From assembly GCF_003367475.1 (NCBI RefSeq), contig NZ_QRHA01000003.1:186001-250000 (forward strand): 64,000 bases of DNA, written 5' to 3'. Within the stretch, counting starts at the first letter, position 1. The number at the start of each line of letters is the position of its first letter. A program made the position numbers and the translations under genes. This document shows, one piece after another, positions 48,115-57,200 of the stretch. The DNA is from Alteromonas aestuariivivens. GTDB taxonomy: Bacteria > Pseudomonadota > Gammaproteobacteria > Enterobacterales > Alteromonadaceae. The notes beneath the pieces were generated by a model. The model was not told where the DNA came from. It searched no databases and was given only the letters and a program-made list of their open reading frames with translations.

Positions 48115-48151
48115 AGCCCGCTCTCTGATATTCTCCAAAGAGCGGGCTTTT
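48115..48151 (+). terminator. Rho-independent terminator of glgC
   Basis: Perfect 10-bp arms AGCCCGCTCT (48115-48124) and AGAGCGGGCT (48139-48148) followed by TTT. It lies seven bases after the glgC stop. Confidence 0.88.
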
Positions 48152-48163
48152 CCATGTCAAAGG

Positions 48164-50146
48164 TTAATCAATACCGTTGATAAACGCATCACAGGTGCGA
48201 TTCAGTTCATCAATTGATACGTCGGACTGAACCTGGCACCCTGCCAGAAAACCCATATCATCGCCGCTTCCCTGGGTCAGCTTCGCTCCCTTTCCGTTGG
48301 CTGAGAGATTCATCATCTTCTTGATAAGTTTACCTTCATCAATAATCTCAAAATTGTACGGCGATTTGAGGGTGGTGAATTTAGCCCAGAAATCTTGGTA
48401 ATTCTCCGAGGCATTTTCCTTCAAATCGTAATATTTGGAGACATAGTAGGCGTTGTCCTCATTGGCGTTGGGGGTAAAGTTCGCGTGCCCGACAACCAGT
48501 TGATCCTGCTGATACGGGTCTATCTCAACAGCCAGATAGAGCTCACTGTCCCCATCCATTTTGAGATCAGACAGCGCACCCGACAGATTACCGATAGAGA
48601 ACGCAATGTTCGAATCTTCAACACTCACCTTGGCCTTGTGCAGAAACGCCGGCAACATTTCCTTTGGCAGGCTGACAAATTCCTGCCACTCACTCATTTT
48701 TGCCGAATAAGACAGCATGATCCGATGCAGATTCTCATGATAGGACAACTTCTCAACCTCAATGGCGGCGGTTGAATTTTCCGACAAATCACACGCCACC
48801 CCTTTAGGCACCGGTAAACAGTAAATCATGATCCCTCTGTCAGAGTAAGTATCGTTCCAGATAGCCATGTGCCATACCCGGCCATACACGTCCTTGATAG
48901 CTTCCTCGTAAGCGGGTTCACCGTAGGAACTGATGTGAACCTGGGTATTCATAACCGTGCGATGCCACTGCACCGAATTCAAAAATCCGTCCAGAATACC
49001 CTTCTTATTGTTGATGAAGTCAATCAGCTTGGTTCCTTGCGGCTTATCAAGCGTAAACTGGTAGTCCCCTAACATCTTGTCGCTTGAGCTGAAATACAGG
49101 GATTCATCTTCGTGAATTTTCACCACCCGTGTATCGGAAGGTTCAAACAGAAACCACTCTCCGTTTCCATTGATGTCGATCACTGACAACATGTTCTCAT
49201 TGGACTGGTTCTTTAAATATTTACTTACGTTAGGATGATTGGGGAAAATATCCTGCTGATATTTCTCCTCAAATTCCTGCCGGCCACTGACAAACCGGGA
49301 ATACAGACTGTTTTCAGCCTCCTGGCGAAGCTCCGAAATGCTTTTGGGTAACGGCGTGGAAAACTTCCAGGTGTATCGGTGAGTCTTGGTGGATTCCATC
49401 TCAGCCAGCTGGTTGTCAAAAAATTCCGCGCTTTCCGTAGTAAATTCCACCAGTTCCTGAATTGGCAACGCATGGTTAAGGTTTTCGCTGGTGGACTTTT
49501 TGGTCACAATCCCGATGACTTCACCGGCCAGATTCAGCAAGGGGCCGCCACTGTTACCCGGAGAAGCAGCGGCAGAAAAACGGATATTTTTCCAAAGCCC
49601 GTTTACGGGTTCATAGGTAAAGGACGTCAGTGACCCTTTGCGGAAAATTACCCCCTCACCCAACGCATTGCCCGCCGCATATACCGTATCGCCTGCTTCG
49701 TAGTTTTGTGCGATAGCAAAGTTGTAATAATCCGAAGTATCCTGCTTGATTTTGAACTGCACAAGGTCGCGGTAATCCGAGTATTTTTCAATTTCAACAA
49801 TCTTGAACACCTGCCCCTGGTGGTCACGGATTGAAAAATTGTTTGAAAACTGTGAGCGATATCCGACTTGGAAAACATGTGCAGCAGATACAAACGTATC
49901 CTCACCAATCAGAAATGCGGTTCCGACGCTGTAATATTTATCGTTGCGAATGTGAAAGGGAATCAAATCGAAAGGAAAATCGTCTTTGTATTCGGTTGTA
50001 TCTTCCAGTTTTAATGTGACTATCTCAAAAATTCCCTTTTTGTACTGTTTAATCTGATCGGACGTCAGTTCGTCTTCGGCAAGACAAACCTGGGAGAAAC
50101 CCAAAACAACCATCAGGTAAAAAAACCTACTCAATATTCTATCCAC
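48164..50146 (-). CDS. Secreted trypsin-like serine protease with unrecognised C-terminal region
   Basis: A 660-aa protein from the GTG at 50146, which has GGAG eight bases upstream and yields a clean signal peptide (ILSRFFYLMVVLGFSQVCLA). An ATG at 50209 would add 21 residues before it. The S1-type protease domain (about 35-250) has a full catalytic triad: H90 in SAAHVF, D127 in YRDLVQF and S199 in SPGNSGGPLL. The order and spacing resemble HtrA/DegP-like or glutamyl-endopeptidase-like enzymes, but no PDZ domain follows. The last ~400 residues are acidic, strand-rich and not recognised by me. Probably periplasmic or secreted; target unknown. Confidence 0.8.
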   Translation of the reverse strand: MDRILSRFFYLMVVLGFSQVCLAEDELTSDQIKQYKKGIFEIVTLKLEDTTEYKDDFPFDLIPFHIRNDKYYSVGTAFLIGEDTFVSAAHVFQVGYRSQFSNNFSIRDHQGQVFKIVEIEKYSDYRDLVQFKIKQDTSDYYNFAIAQNYEAGDTVYAAGNALGEGVIFRKGSLTSFTYEPVNGLWKNIRFSAAASPGNSGGPLLNLAGEVIGIVTKKSTSENLNHALPIQELVEFTTESAEFFDNQLAEMESTKTHRYTWKFSTPLPKSISELRQEAENSLYSRFVSGRQEFEEKYQQDIFPNHPNVSKYLKNQSNENMLSVIDINGNGEWFLFEPSDTRVVKIHEDESLYFSSSDKMLGDYQFTLDKPQGTKLIDFINNKKGILDGFLNSVQWHRTVMNTQVHISSYGEPAYEEAIKDVYGRVWHMAIWNDTYSDRGIMIYCLPVPKGVACDLSENSTAAIEVEKLSYHENLHRIMLSYSAKMSEWQEFVSLPKEMLPAFLHKAKVSVEDSNIAFSIGNLSGALSDLKMDGDSELYLAVEIDPYQQDQLVVGHANFTPNANEDNAYYVSKYYDLKENASENYQDFWAKFTTLKSPYNFEIIDEGKLIKKMMNLSANGKGAKLTQGSGDDMGFLAGCQVQSDVSIDELNRTCDAFINGID

Positions 50147-50218
50147 TAGAACAGCTCCATGTGTTAAAGCTCGCGCTCTGAAAAACTTTCCCTTCACTTC
50201 ATCAAGCAAAAAGACAAC

Positions 50219-50470
50219 TTACGTCGAGGGAAGTTCACTCAGTGCTTCCCTGCGATTGCTCACAATATCCGTTAATTTTGCAGCCAGTTCAAGGCCCTTT
50301 CCCCGCTCTTTCCTCTCCATTTTGCACCGCTCGTCATAACAACTGGAGCAATCCAATCCTTTGGTCCAGGCAATCACAAATTGGCGAACGCGGCGAAACT
50401 TAGGTAGGATAAAGCCAGACAACTCATCCGACCAGAAGATTAAAAATGAAGATTGATGAATTACTTGCAT
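50219..50470 (-). CDS. Possible small hypothetical protein with Cys-rich motif
   Basis: An open frame of 83 codons fills most of a gap that otherwise has no gene. It carries CSSCYDERCKMER, a CxxCxxxxC pattern, followed by a Lys/Arg/Glu-rich helix. The ATG at 50470 overlaps the divergent thioesterase start by 25 bases, and an internal GTG (VIAWTKGL) is an alternative start. No family is recognised; it could be spurious. Confidence 0.3.
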   Translation of the reverse strand: MQVIHQSSFLIFWSDELSGFILPKFRRVRQFVIAWTKGLDCSSCYDERCKMERKERGKGLELAAKLTDIVSNRREALSELPST

Positions 50471-51261
50471 TGCCTGAACCAGAGCACATTAATGAGCACC
50501 AGTGGCAGTTTGATAATGTGACCATAACCGGTGACTGGTCACAAGGTCGCACTGCATTTGGAGGAATTTCCGCCGGCATTCTGTACCAGGCGGCCCGACA
50601 TGGGATCCGTGAAGATCGGGTACTGCGTTCATTTAACACCAACTTTATTGGCCCTCTGGAGGTCGATATGCCATTTTCTGTCAGGGCACAACTGCTGCGG
50701 GAAGGCAGCAACGTTTCGCAGGTAATGGTTCAGGCCATTCAAAAGGGTAAAGTATGCGTGATGAGCCAGGCCTGTTTTGGGTTAGCCCGTCGCTCGAAAA
50801 TACAGGTGGAAAACCGGGACACACATTCAATGCCACTGCCGGTGAAAGCCAAATTTATTCCCCAGATACCTAAAGTTACGCCTAAGTTTCTGCGTCACTT
50901 TGATCTCGCTATTGACGATGGCGGTATTCCGTTCACTGGCCGTTCCAAAAGCCACTATCATGGTTTTATGCGTTTTAAAGATGCCCCCCAAGCCATCGGC
51001 GATGGCCATATTATTACCATGATAGATGCCTGGCCCCCTACTCTGCTGCAAATGATGCGTTTCCCGGCCCCAGCCAGCACTGTGAGCTGGAACCTCGAAT
51101 TTATCCACCCACACAGGCCGGTCACCGGTGCCGACTGGTTCGCCTATCAGGCGCACACCCGCCAGGCAGCCGATGGCTATGGCCATACCGAAGCAACAAT
51201 TTGGGATAAGGACGGTGAAGTGATTGCTCTTAGCCGACAGACTGTCGCAATCTTCGACTGA
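50446..51261 (+). CDS. Acyl-CoA thioesterase (double hotdog, TesB-like)
   Basis: A 271-aa protein with two tandem hotdog halves: WSQGRTAFGGISAGILYQA in the first, and NLEFIHPHRPVTGADWFAYQ with a nearby TIMDAWPP-like TMIDAWPP in the second. These are signatures of the TesB-like thioesterase superfamily, which hydrolyses acyl-CoA. Chain-length preference is unknown. The ribosome site is weak. Confidence 0.85.
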   Translation: MKIDELLALPEPEHINEHQWQFDNVTITGDWSQGRTAFGGISAGILYQAARHGIREDRVLRSFNTNFIGPLEVDMPFSVRAQLLREGSNVSQVMVQAIQKGKVCVMSQACFGLARRSKIQVENRDTHSMPLPVKAKFIPQIPKVTPKFLRHFDLAIDDGGIPFTGRSKSHYHGFMRFKDAPQAIGDGHIITMIDAWPPTLLQMMRFPAPASTVSWNLEFIHPHRPVTGADWFAYQAHTRQAADGYGHTEATIWDKDGEVIALSRQTVAIFD

Positions 51262-51302
51262 TACACATTGTGATGCCGACCCTCTGATAGCGGCGGATCG
51301 GC

Positions 51303-52148
51303 TCAATAAAGCATAAAAGAATTGGGATTGAACAACGAAATTACACTGACACACTGAAGGTTGGTGATATCCAGCGCATCTTCCAAATCTTCTCGGGAAA
51401 AGTTCAGCGACTCATGATAAGCCTCTTTGAGATTGTGATAGCTCGGATAGATATCTGCATTCACATTATCCAGCGCCAGCACGTAAGCCAGCTTCAGGAT
51501 ATCGGTGTCCGTATCCTGCTCACTATCTGCCACATCGTGCAACCGCCCCACGGGCCGATAAATACTCTGGGGTATTTGCCAGTGCATTAGCAGCCTTGCT
51601 GACAGCTCTGCGTAGGTAAAGCCCAAAATGGCCCTTTGCAGTTCCGACGGTGTAACCTGTTTATTGTAGGCCGCGCAGCGCCTTGCCTGCTCAGGATGGC
51701 TTGCTACCATCACCAGTTCACCCACATTGTGCAGCAGCCCACTGACAAAATATCGCTCGGACTCACGCTGACCTTTCTGCTCCGCCAGGTATTTTGACAA
51801 TAATCCGCAACTGACACTCTGCTCCCAGTACTTGTCCAAATCTATCACTTTGGCGGATATATCATTAAAGGCGTGGGACACCCCATAGGCAAGCGCCAAA
51901 TCGTAGGCGGCCCGGGTACCGATTACCTGCAAGGCTTTACTGATGGTTTCTACCTTGTTCGGAAAACGGTAGAGGGCACTGTTCGCGACCTTGAGAAGCT
52001 GCGCTGTGAGCCCTGGATCATGCGCAATGATGTCCGCTATGTCGTCTATGCTGGCCGAATGATCATCCATGCATTCCTTAATCCGGGTAACGGCTTCAGG
52101 TAAGACAAACAGCTCGCTCGCATTCGCCGCAAGTTCATTGACATTCAT
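51303..52148 (-). CDS. HDOD-domain signalling protein
   Basis: A 281-aa protein made of one HDOD domain (about 15-210): LPEAVTRIKECM, IADIIAHDPGLTAQLLKVANSALY, GTRAAYDLALAYGV and SGLLHNVGELVM are all typical. HDOD domains resemble HD hydrolases without the full metal site and act in signalling, often with c-di-GMP or chemotaxis circuits. GAGGTG precedes the ATG. Confidence 0.88.
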   Translation of the reverse strand: MNVNELAANASELFVLPEAVTRIKECMDDHSASIDDIADIIAHDPGLTAQLLKVANSALYRFPNKVETISKALQVIGTRAAYDLALAYGVSHAFNDISAKVIDLDKYWEQSVSCGLLSKYLAEQKGQRESERYFVSGLLHNVGELVMVASHPEQARRCAAYNKQVTPSELQRAILGFTYAELSARLLMHWQIPQSIYRPVGRLHDVADSEQDTDTDILKLAYVLALDNVNADIYPSYHNLKEAYHESLNFSREDLEDALDITNLQCVSVISLFNPNSFMLY

Positions 52149-52357
52149 ACAGGCACCTCATTTTTCAACCAAACTGACGGCGAGTGAGCCAAACCCGACT
52201 GCGACTGAGCCTTGTGCCTGTAAATGGACAGCAATTGCATTCTCCGTACTTAATCCCGGTATTTTTAATACATATAGGTCAAACGGGCGGCGCGTGCCAC
52301 CCAATTGGCTGCAATTCTGCATTTTATACGGGGGAGATTTCAAGAGGTTGAAGCGCA

Positions 52358-53392
52358 TTATTGCTTTTGGCGAACGAAATCTTTCAGTTCCTGGGCAGAC
52401 CAGGTTTCATATCCACTCTGATGCGTCGCCTGTTGCTCTGCCTCACCAACCGCTTCCAAAAGGGCTTGGTTAACCGGGCATGGCAGACTATAGCGCCTGG
52501 CCTCGGCTATCACTGCCCCATGCAGGTATTCGACTTCAGTTTTTCTGCCATTGTGCAAATCCCACCACATTGATGTTCGCGCGCTCGGGTCAATATCCAG
52601 CATTCTGCGGGCGATTCGGCTGAACAGAAAATTTGGCAGGCGTAACAACACCGGCAGAAAGCGCCCGTGGATATTGGCAACGAGTGGCAACTGCATACCT
52701 TCAGCCCTGCACACCTCTAGCAACTCCTCCATGGCAGCCGCAATAACCCATCGATACTGGCGAATCTGGAGCATTTCTCTGACAGGCAGGCCCGATAACG
52801 CATTCACGCTGTTACCCAGATTCAATTGCAGTTTGGCCCACAATACCGCCGTCATATCGTCGGCCGCCCGAACCTGCAACATGGGGTGCTGCAGCTCCGC
52901 AAGCCGATGTTTGAGGGTCAGGTCTGATCCCCGCAGATTCTCCAGTACCAGGGTACCTTCGGTACTTTTGTGCAGTCTTGCAGGGCACTCAAATACCACA
53001 TTGAACGGAACCATTACCCTGCGGACACAATTTTCCGCAAAAGCCCGCCTGACAGCGGCATCGCTACCTACGCCGTTCTGACAACACAGTATCTCTGTTT
53101 CCGGTCCAATCCACGGAGCAACATCAATTAATGCTTGCTCCAGTTGCGTGCATTTAACAGTGAGCCACACCACGTCTGCATACCCGTTGCTCTCCCCGCT
53201 ATTCGGCACGGCTATGCTGTACCGGGCAAAGTCCAGATTTCGGCCAGCCAGATCGCTCACCACAAAACCGGCCTGCAGCCTCTCTGCCCAGATTCCCCGC
53301 GCGACAAATTGAACGTTTTGCCCGTTAGCAGTCAGAATACTCCCTAAATAGGAGCCGATTAACCCGCAGCCAAATACACAATGTGTGGCCAA
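52358..53392 (-). CDS. Ketopantoate reductase family protein (2-dehydropantoate 2-reductase)
   Basis: About 344 aa. The start chosen is a TTG at 53392 (LATHCVFGCGLIGSYLG) because GGAGGA lies three bases before it and the Rossmann GxGxxG then sits at the N-terminus, as in PanE/ApbA. An upstream frame to 53512 adds an atypical extension. The catalytic Lys is in LWAKLQLNLGNSVNAL. It reduces ketopantoate or a related 2-oxoacid; without context, panE is not certain. Divergent from a glycosyltransferase gene. Confidence 0.85.
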   Translation of the reverse strand: MATHCVFGCGLIGSYLGSILTANGQNVQFVARGIWAERLQAGFVVSDLAGRNLDFARYSIAVPNSGESNGYADVVWLTVKCTQLEQALIDVAPWIGPETEILCCQNGVGSDAAVRRAFAENCVRRVMVPFNVVFECPARLHKSTEGTLVLENLRGSDLTLKHRLAELQHPMLQVRAADDMTAVLWAKLQLNLGNSVNALSGLPVREMLQIRQYRWVIAAAMEELLEVCRAEGMQLPLVANIHGRFLPVLLRLPNFLFSRIARRMLDIDPSARTSMWWDLHNGRKTEVEYLHGAVIAEARRYSLPCPVNQALLEAVGEAEQQATHQSGYETWSAQELKDFVRQKQ

Positions 53393-53477
53393 ACATCCTC
53401 CGAAAATCAGGTCAAAGTACCATTCAACCACAAATTTGCTAAACTCGCTGGCTTTGTTAGCCTCAGGACCGTTTACT

Positions 53478-54734
53478 GTGTCAGACATTCCGCAGCCCCG
53501 AACCATTTCCAACCGTCACGCAGTTATCATCGGTGCTGTGTGGCCAGAGCCTAATTCCTCAGCCGCAGGACAGAACATGCAGGGACTGATCACCACACTG
53601 AGGGACATGGGCTGGCGGGTTACATTCCTTACGGCAGCGACTGACAGCACACACAAATGGGACCTGACTTCCCTGTATGTAACCAGCGAAACCATAGCGC
53701 TCAACTGCAGTACCTTCAATCAGACCATTGAATCTCTGGCTCCGGACATCGTTGTGTTTGACCGGTTTATGACCGAAGAACAATTTTCCTGGCGGGTTCG
53801 AAAAGTTTGCCCTCATGCGGCCCTGGTTTTGAATACCGAAGATCTGCACAGTCTCAGAAATGCCCGTCACGAAGCCATCAAACAAGGGCGCGATGCCATG
53901 CAGCCCGAGCTTAATAGCGAACTGGCCTGCCGTGAAGTAGCGGCCATTTTACGCAGTGACCTGAGTCTGATCATCTCCGATTACGAGTACCGGTTGTTGA
54001 CTCAGCATTACGGTGTGCCTGTATCGTCGATGCTGCACCTGCCTTTGCTACTCGATGAAACCAGCGAAGTCACCCCGCCGTTTAAAGCCCGCGAAGGATT
54101 TGTCACCATCGGCAATTTCCGCCACGCCCCCAATTGGGATGCGGTACTGCAGCTTAAGCAAAAAATCTGGCCACACATACGCAAACAGTTACCCGATGCA
54201 CACCTGACAATATATGGCGCCTACCCGCCGAAAAAGGCGACGGCACTGTCGGACAAAGCCCAGGGATTTCAGGTGGCCGGCTGGGTTTCGGATGCTGCAG
54301 AAGCGTTGCGCCAGGCGAGAGTGCTGCTTGCGCCCTTGCGCTTCGGGGCAGGAGTAAAAGGAAAGTTACTCAGTGCCATGCAGTGCGGTACGCCAAGCGT
54401 AACCACGCCGATTGGAGCCGAAGGCATCGGTGCTGCAGAACAATGGCCAGGAGCAGTGTGTTCAAGCGAAAGTGACTTTATAGAATCGGCAGTCCGACTC
54501 TACACCCAGCCCAACGAATGGCAGTCCAGTTGCGCCAGAATACCGGCTCTGCTGCAGAAAAAATTCAACAGTAAAACCAATTGCCAAACCTTGCAGAATG
54601 CGCTGCTGCAACTGGTTGAAAGTTTGACCGCAAGGCGCAATTCGAACTTTCTACAGCAACTGCTCTGGCACCACAGTCTGCGCAGTACCCAGTATATGTC
54701 CCAATGGATAGAGGAAAAAAATCGCCCCCGCTAA
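53478..54734 (+). CDS. Glycosyltransferase (GT4-like)
   Basis: About 418 aa from a GTG at 53478, with AGGA nine bases before it; a frame from 53385 overlaps the divergent reductase and is less likely. The N-terminal Rossmann domain has GQNMQGLITTLRDMGWRVTFLT, a glycan-acceptor-type start. The C-terminal GT-B domain has VTIGNFRHAPNWDAV and LLAPLRFGAGVKGKLLSAMQ, the nucleotide-sugar site with its Glu-equivalent region. Acts on an unidentified surface glycan; no other polysaccharide genes are adjacent. Confidence 0.8.
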   Translation: MSDIPQPRTISNRHAVIIGAVWPEPNSSAAGQNMQGLITTLRDMGWRVTFLTAATDSTHKWDLTSLYVTSETIALNCSTFNQTIESLAPDIVVFDRFMTEEQFSWRVRKVCPHAALVLNTEDLHSLRNARHEAIKQGRDAMQPELNSELACREVAAILRSDLSLIISDYEYRLLTQHYGVPVSSMLHLPLLLDETSEVTPPFKAREGFVTIGNFRHAPNWDAVLQLKQKIWPHIRKQLPDAHLTIYGAYPPKKATALSDKAQGFQVAGWVSDAAEALRQARVLLAPLRFGAGVKGKLLSAMQCGTPSVTTPIGAEGIGAAEQWPGAVCSSESDFIESAVRLYTQPNEWQSSCARIPALLQKKFNSKTNCQTLQNALLQLVESLTARRNSNFLQQLLWHHSLRSTQYMSQWIEEKNRPR

Positions 54735-54741
54735 CTCATAT

Positions 54742-54770
54742 CCCCCTGGCTCAACAAACGCAGCAGGGGG
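54742..54770. repeat. Inverted repeat after the glycosyltransferase gene
   Basis: Arms CCCCCTG (54742-54748) and CAGGGGG (54764-54770) with a 15-base loop, eight bases after the stop codon. No T-run; perhaps a weak terminator or a stabilising hairpin. Confidence 0.4.
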
Positions 54771-54845
54771 GGATCTCGGATGTTATTGCCAAACCCCGCA
54801 TAACCGCAGTAATGTAGATATCATGGTAATGTGTGTGGAACATTT

Positions 54846-55304
54846 ATGCCTGCCCGGAACACTCCCGTAATCGGGTTTATGCTTATCACCCTTTTGATCC
54901 TGCCCGGACACTCTGCTCCCGCTCTGGCGCAACACAATGGCGACTGGGACACACTGGTACTTTGTGAAGGTATGGGTGATGCCGTTGGTCTGGTTCGCGA
55001 AGGCCGGGAATCCGGCATTGACGATAATGAAAATCAGGGCGTAGACATGATCAATCGCATCAGCGCCCACGCCCAGACCGACCTGATGCCTGCCATAAAC
55101 GGCTTTATCGATTCCTCGCGACAGCTTCCTGCAGTGTGGGCTGCACCGCTGTTCACCCATGCGTGTCTGTTTAATTATCTTTATGACTTTGCGACAGTAG
55201 AGCGCATTTCCCGACTGATTGCCTACCGATGTAAGCTGAAAGAGCCTGATATGAAGTGTATTCAGGAAGTGTTTATAAGCTTGCCACAACAGCAGGTCAT
55301 CTGA
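54846..55304 (+). CDS. Small secreted protein of unknown function
   Basis: A 152-aa protein with a signal peptide (MPARNTPVIGFMLITLLILP, cleavage near ALA-QHNG) and a mature region with several Cys (VLCEGM, THACLF, YRCKLK, MKCIQ) that could form disulfides. No family is recognised. The ATG at 54846 gives a proper signal peptide and is preferred over 54831. A frame on the opposite strand spans the same bases but lacks these features. Confidence 0.55.
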   Translation: MPARNTPVIGFMLITLLILPGHSAPALAQHNGDWDTLVLCEGMGDAVGLVREGRESGIDDNENQGVDMINRISAHAQTDLMPAINGFIDSSRQLPAVWAAPLFTHACLFNYLYDFATVERISRLIAYRCKLKEPDMKCIQEVFISLPQQQVI

Positions 55305-55333
55305 TGGCATGTAAAAGTCAGCAATTGTCTCAT

Positions 55334-55747
55334 TCAGCCCACAAGGCCATTCAGCCTTTTAATCACTTCTCGGATCCCATTTCCACGCGACTGGCTCAAA
55401 TGTCGGGCCAATCCGATTTCTGTAAGGTATGCTGAAAAGTCAGTATCCTTTAGTTGGGATAAGGCCTGATGATTGGCCTTTTCAAGCAGAATGGCGAGCA
55501 CTCCGCGAACAATCTTGCTCGGTGAATAAGCCACAATTGTTGCCGCTGCTGATTCGGATGACAGCGCCAGCCAGACCTCACTTTCACAGCCGGGAACCGC
55601 GTATTCCTCAACACACAACCAGCTTTCTGGCGTATTGAGCTGGCGGCCGGCTATCATCAGTTGCCGGGTCACTTCATCCCATCCCCTCGCATTGGCCACC
55701 GCCCGCGCCAGCGGCAACAGATCCTGGGCGCTGTTTTGTGTGTTCAT
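55334..55747 (-). CDS. SufE-like cysteine desulfurase activator
   Basis: A 137-aa SufE/CsdE-fold protein. The sulfur-accepting Cys is C54 in VPGCESEVWL, equivalent to IQGCQSQVWI of E. coli SufE. The later blocks IVRGVLAILL and LARHLSQSRGNGIREVI also match. SufE proteins take persulfide sulfur from SufS/CsdA and pass it on for Fe-S or other thiol biogenesis. No desulfurase gene is in the window. The ATG at 55747 has GAGGG upstream. It lies nine bases after the DUF2750 gene. Confidence 0.82.
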   Translation of the reverse strand: MNTQNSAQDLLPLARAVANARGWDEVTRQLMIAGRQLNTPESWLCVEEYAVPGCESEVWLALSSESAAATIVAYSPSKIVRGVLAILLEKANHQALSQLKDTDFSAYLTEIGLARHLSQSRGNGIREVIKRLNGLVG

Positions 55748-55756
55748 TACCAACCC

Positions 55757-56167
55757 TCAGTCCTCACCTTCGCCAGACAGGGCTTTAGTCACTTCGTCAC
55801 CATCCAGGGCCAGCGCATCCGTGGCCGGTCCGGCAGGAAATATCAGTAATTCGGTTTGATTTGCCATCAGTCCTGGCAGCCAGGTTTGAACGAAAGTACT
55901 TAACTCCACCGAAATCTGCCTGGCGGGTTGTTGTGATGAAAGGGACCAGGCTTTTGCCAGATCCTGATGGGGCCACACTGGCAAACACACGCTGTCACCG
56001 TGCTCCACCATAACAAACCCTGCGTCACCCTGTAACAACCAGACCTGCTGTGCTTTTTGTACATATTGAATAAAAAGTTCAGCTCTTTCTTCCGGACTTA
56101 GCTGGCAAGCTTGTCTGATCAGATTTTCAGACAATGATTCTGTTACAGTATTGGGGAACACATTCAA
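55757..56167 (-). CDS. DUF2750 family protein
   Basis: A 136-aa protein with the DUF2750 pattern LSPEERAELFIQYVQKAQQVW, followed by a Gly/Trp-containing strand and LPVWPHQDLAKAW. Function unknown. Start at the ATG at 56167, with only a weak ribosome site. It is directly upstream of the SufE-like gene and probably co-transcribed with it, which is the only clue to its role. Confidence 0.75.
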   Translation of the reverse strand: MNVFPNTVTESLSENLIRQACQLSPEERAELFIQYVQKAQQVWLLQGDAGFVMVEHGDSVCLPVWPHQDLAKAWSLSSQQPARQISVELSTFVQTWLPGLMANQTELLIFPAGPATDALALDGDEVTKALSGEGED

Positions 56168-56365
56168 ATCTCAATTTGGGAAAGACTGGCGATTATAGTT
56201 ATGAGAGCGATACTGTGCCAGCCCCGCGCTGTGTTCAAAGAAAAAATGACAGTTCATGCTGTTGCCTCCCCCGATTCCAGCCAACGGCGCGAAATCAGCG
56301 GTTAAGCTGCTGCATGAGTTCTGTTACCATTGGGTGAGTTTCAGCTATCTACACAAACTGTTTCA

Positions 56366-57178
56366 ATGAAAATAATTTCTTTTAATATCAACGGAATTCG
56401 CGCCAGACTCCACCAACTGGCAGCACTGATCGAAAAACATCAGCCCGACGTTATCGGACTACAGGAAATTAAGGTCCACAACGACCAATTTCCACTGGAG
56501 GCTGTTCAGGCTCTGGGGTATCACGTATTTTTCCACGGTCAGAAAAGTCACTATGGTGTAGCCATGCTAACCAGACAAGAGCCTTTGGATGTTCAGCTTG
56601 GCTTTCCCACCGACGAGCCAGATGCCCAGCGACGTATGATCATGGTAACCGTAAAGGGTGAAAATTCCGGTCAGCCGGTTACAGTTTTGAACGGTTATTT
56701 CCCCCAGGGGGAAAACCAGAGCCACGAGATCAAATATCCGGCAAAACGTAAATTCTATGCTGATCTGATGACACATCTTAATGAGCACCACAGCGTGGAT
56801 GACAATGTCATTGTGATGGGCGACCTGAATATCTCCCCCACCGACCTGGACATCGGCATTGGTGAAGACAATCGCAAACGCTGGCTACGCAGCGGGAAAT
56901 GCAGTTTCCTGCCAGAAGAGCGTGAGTGGATTGAGCGGCTGTATGACTGGGGGCTGACCGATTCCTATCGGGCACAAAATCCACAGGAAGACGACCGCTT
57001 TAGCTGGTTTGACTATCGCTCAAAAGGCTTTGACGACAACCGGGGGCTGAGGATTGACCACATTCTTGCTACACCTCCGTTGCACAAGACCCTGCAGGAA
57101 ACCGGAATCGATTACGATCTTCGCGCAATGGAAAAGCCATCCGATCACGCTCCAATTTGGGCGGTGTACGATATTTAA
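56366..57178 (+). CDS. xthA: Exodeoxyribonuclease III / AP endonuclease
   Basis: A 270-aa base-excision-repair enzyme (E. coli: 268) cutting abasic sites. It has [18 protein letters not shown], the metal-binding Glu in [20 protein letters not shown], the catalytic Asp and Asn in [14 protein letters not shown], and the C-terminal [11 protein letters not shown] with the catalytic Asp-His pair. The ATG at 56366 gives the family N-terminus; an upstream start at 56330 adds a 12-residue extension without support. Confidence 0.95.
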   Translation: MKIISFNINGIRARLHQLAALIEKHQPDVIGLQEIKVHNDQFPLEAVQALGYHVFFHGQKSHYGVAMLTRQEPLDVQLGFPTDEPDAQRRMIMVTVKGENSGQPVTVLNGYFPQGENQSHEIKYPAKRKFYADLMTHLNEHHSVDDNVIVMGDLNISPTDLDIGIGEDNRKRWLRSGKCSFLPEEREWIERLYDWGLTDSYRAQNPQEDDRFSWFDYRSKGFDDNRGLRIDHILATPPLHKTLQETGIDYDLRAMEKPSDHAPIWAVYDI

Positions 57179-57200
57179 ATCATCATAACCGGAGCTGACC

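Noticed and set aside
54783-55310. Minus-strand open frame over the small secreted protein gene
   Set aside because: The plus-strand frame has a good signal peptide and patterned Cys; the minus-strand product has neither.
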